Under the pieces are notes generated by a model, which was not told the DNA's origin, made no database searches, and saw only the letters and a list, made by a program, of their open reading frames with translations. Shown piece by piece: positions 62,954-64,000 of a DNA stretch of 64,000 nucleotides. Source of the stretch: Achromobacter pulmonis (GTDB lineage: Bacteria; Pseudomonadota; Gammaproteobacteria; Burkholderiales; Burkholderiaceae_B); assembly GCF_902859765.1 (NCBI RefSeq), contig NZ_CADIJV010000017.1, positions 43,272 through 107,271 of the forward strand, in the 5' to 3' direction. The first letter of the stretch is position 1. Each line of letters opens with the position of its first letter. The position numbers and the translations under genes were made by a program.

Positions 62954-64000
62954 ATGACAATTGAACTTGCGGTCACAAACAACGTATTTGCGCGGGATAT
63001 CCTCACAGTTGCCCAGCTGAACCAAGCCGTGGGGCAATTGTTGGAGCGCAGCATTCCGGCGCTGTGGGTGCGCGGCGAGATTTCCAACTTCACGCAGGCG
63101 GCTTCCGGGCATTGGTACTTCACGCTCAAGGACAGCCGCGCCGCGGTGCGGGCCGTCATGTTCCGGGGCCGCGCCAGCGCAGTGGGGTTCGTGCCGCGCG
63201 CCGGCGACCAGGTCGAAATCAGGGCCAGGGTGTCACTGTACGAGCCGCGCGGCGATTATCAACTGCAGGCCGACGCCATGCGCCGCGCGGGTATCGGCAA
63301 CCTCTACGAGGCTTTCCTGCGCTTGAAGGAACAACTGGCCGCCGAGGGCCTGTTCGATCCGGCGCGCAAGCGCGAGCCGGTGCCGCTGCCGCGCGCCATC
63401 GGCGTGATTACGTCGCTGCACGCGGCCGCGTTGCGTGATGTGCTGTCGGCGTTGGCGCGGCGCGCGCCGCAAGTGCCCGTCATCATCTATCCGGCGCCGG
63501 TGCAGGGCGCGGACGCGGCTGGCCGGCTGGCCGCGCAGATCCGCCTGGCCAATGCGCGGGGCGAGGTCGACACGCTGCTGCTGGTGCGCGGCGGCGGCAG
63601 CATCGAGGATCTCTGGAGCTTCAACGACGAGGACCTGGCGCGCGCCATCGACGCCAGCGCCATCACCACCATCAGCGGGGTCGGCCATGAAACCGACTTC
63701 ACCATCGCCGATTTCGTTGCCGACGTGCGCGCGCCCACCCCGACCGCGGCCGCGGAGCTGGCGTGCGTGCCGCGTTCGGACCTGCTCGGCCGCGTGATGT
63801 ATGCGGCCGAAACGCTGGCGCGCGGCCAGCAACGCCGACTGGAGCGCGCCGCGCAGCGGCTGGACCGCGCCACCGCGCAACTGGTGTCGCCGGCGCAGCG
63901 CCTGGAGCACCAGCGTGAGCGCCTGAGCAGCCTGGGCTACCGCCTGGCGGCGGCCTGGGCCGGCCCGCAGGCCCGGCGCGGCGCCCGCGTCAATCTGCTG
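62954..64000 (+). CDS. xseA: Exodeoxyribonuclease VII large subunit (3' truncated by window edge)
   Basis: The frame is open to the right edge; 349 codons are visible of about 450 expected. The N-terminal OB-fold domain ([44 protein letters not shown]) binds DNA. The catalytic domain follows with [19 protein letters not shown], the conserved [24 protein letters not shown] and [30 protein letters not shown], after which the long coiled coil (rich in Arg, Gln, Leu) begins. With XseB it degrades single-stranded DNA. A usual Thr-Ser context is seen as [10 protein letters not shown], where many homologues have TSxTGAAxRD, a small deviation in an otherwise standard sequence. Confidence 0.96.
   Translation, partial: MTIELAVTNNVFARDILTVAQLNQAVGQLLERSIPALWVRGEISNFTQAASGHWYFTLKDSRAAVRAVMFRGRASAVGFVPRAGDQVEIRARVSLYEPRGDYQLQADAMRRAGIGNLYEAFLRLKEQLAAEGLFDPARKREPVPLPRAIGVITSLHAAALRDVLSALARRAPQVPVIIYPAPVQGADAAGRLAAQIRLANARGEVDTLLLVRGGGSIEDLWSFNDEDLARAIDASAITTISGVGHETDFTIADFVADVRAPTPTAAAELACVPRSDLLGRVMYAAETLARGQQRRLERAAQRLDRATAQLVSPAQRLEHQRERLSSLGYRLAAAWAGPQARRGARVNLL

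Overview
The window is 64 kb of GC-rich (roughly two-thirds G+C), densely coded bacterial chromosome. Gene content points to a betaproteobacterium of the family Alcaligenaceae, most like Achromobacter or Bordetella. The signs are four Bug-type extracytoplasmic solute receptors without membrane partners, an FNR homologue with Cys-x2-Cys-x5-Cys at the N terminus, a chromosomal exbB-exbD-lpxK...trm112-kdsB-adk cluster, rpsT close to murJ, and hpnCDE beside crcB. The genus is an inference from gene content, not from a search. No rRNA, tRNA, CRISPR array, insertion sequence or prophage was recognised. The first gene (GlxA-type regulator) and the last (xseA) are cut by the window edges.

Layout. 1-8 kb: iron acquisition, with an AraC/PchR-type regulator, two tandem TonB-dependent siderophore receptors each preceded by the same perfect 15-bp Fur-box palindrome, a cupin and an RhtX/FptX-type permease. 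8-13 kb: housekeeping and redox genes (YegD-like Hsp70, NUDIX ADP-sugar hydrolase, 2Fe-2S ferredoxin, FNR with a downstream exported hydrolase, gamma-glutamylcyclotransferase-like protein). 13-17.5 kb: clpB behind a heat-shock type promoter, then a PHP-domain lipoprotein. 17.6-25.6 kb: a TetR gene divergent from a three-gene unit (UPF0261/Tm-1-like protein, TIM-barrel partner, SRPBCC protein), then a LysR gene divergent from a D-aminoacylase and a Bug receptor, then HdeD and CrcB membrane proteins. 25.7-30 kb: the squalene module hpnC-hpnD-hpnE and alanine racemase.

30-37.5 kb: a complete homoprotocatechuate meta-cleavage pathway built as two divergent operons (hpaF::hpaG1-hpaG2-hpaH-hpaI to the left, hpaE-hpaD to the right) plus hpaR. 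The isomerase HpaF is fused to the N-terminal half of HpaG. Two related operator-like palindromes lie in the divergent promoter region. 37.6-41.3 kb: a single-span membrane protein, radA, a TSUP permease and a 79-residue exported basic protein. 41.4-49.6 kb: an acid or sugar-acid catabolic island (2-hydroxyacid dehydrogenase, two Bug receptors, and divergently a DapA-family lyase, a GntR/FadR regulator, an Ldh-family dehydrogenase, a Bug receptor and a GarL/HpaI-type aldolase).

49.6-64 kb: mostly core genome, comprising lysA with divergent lysR, rpsT, a FecR-type sensor with no sigma factor beside it, murJ, an SDR, adk, kdsB, trm112, lpxK, exbD, exbB and xseA. A large membrane protein resembling IgaA/UmoB interrupts this row on the opposite strand between trm112 and lpxK. 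A nested palindrome holding two facing DnaA-box sequences lies between exbB and xseA.
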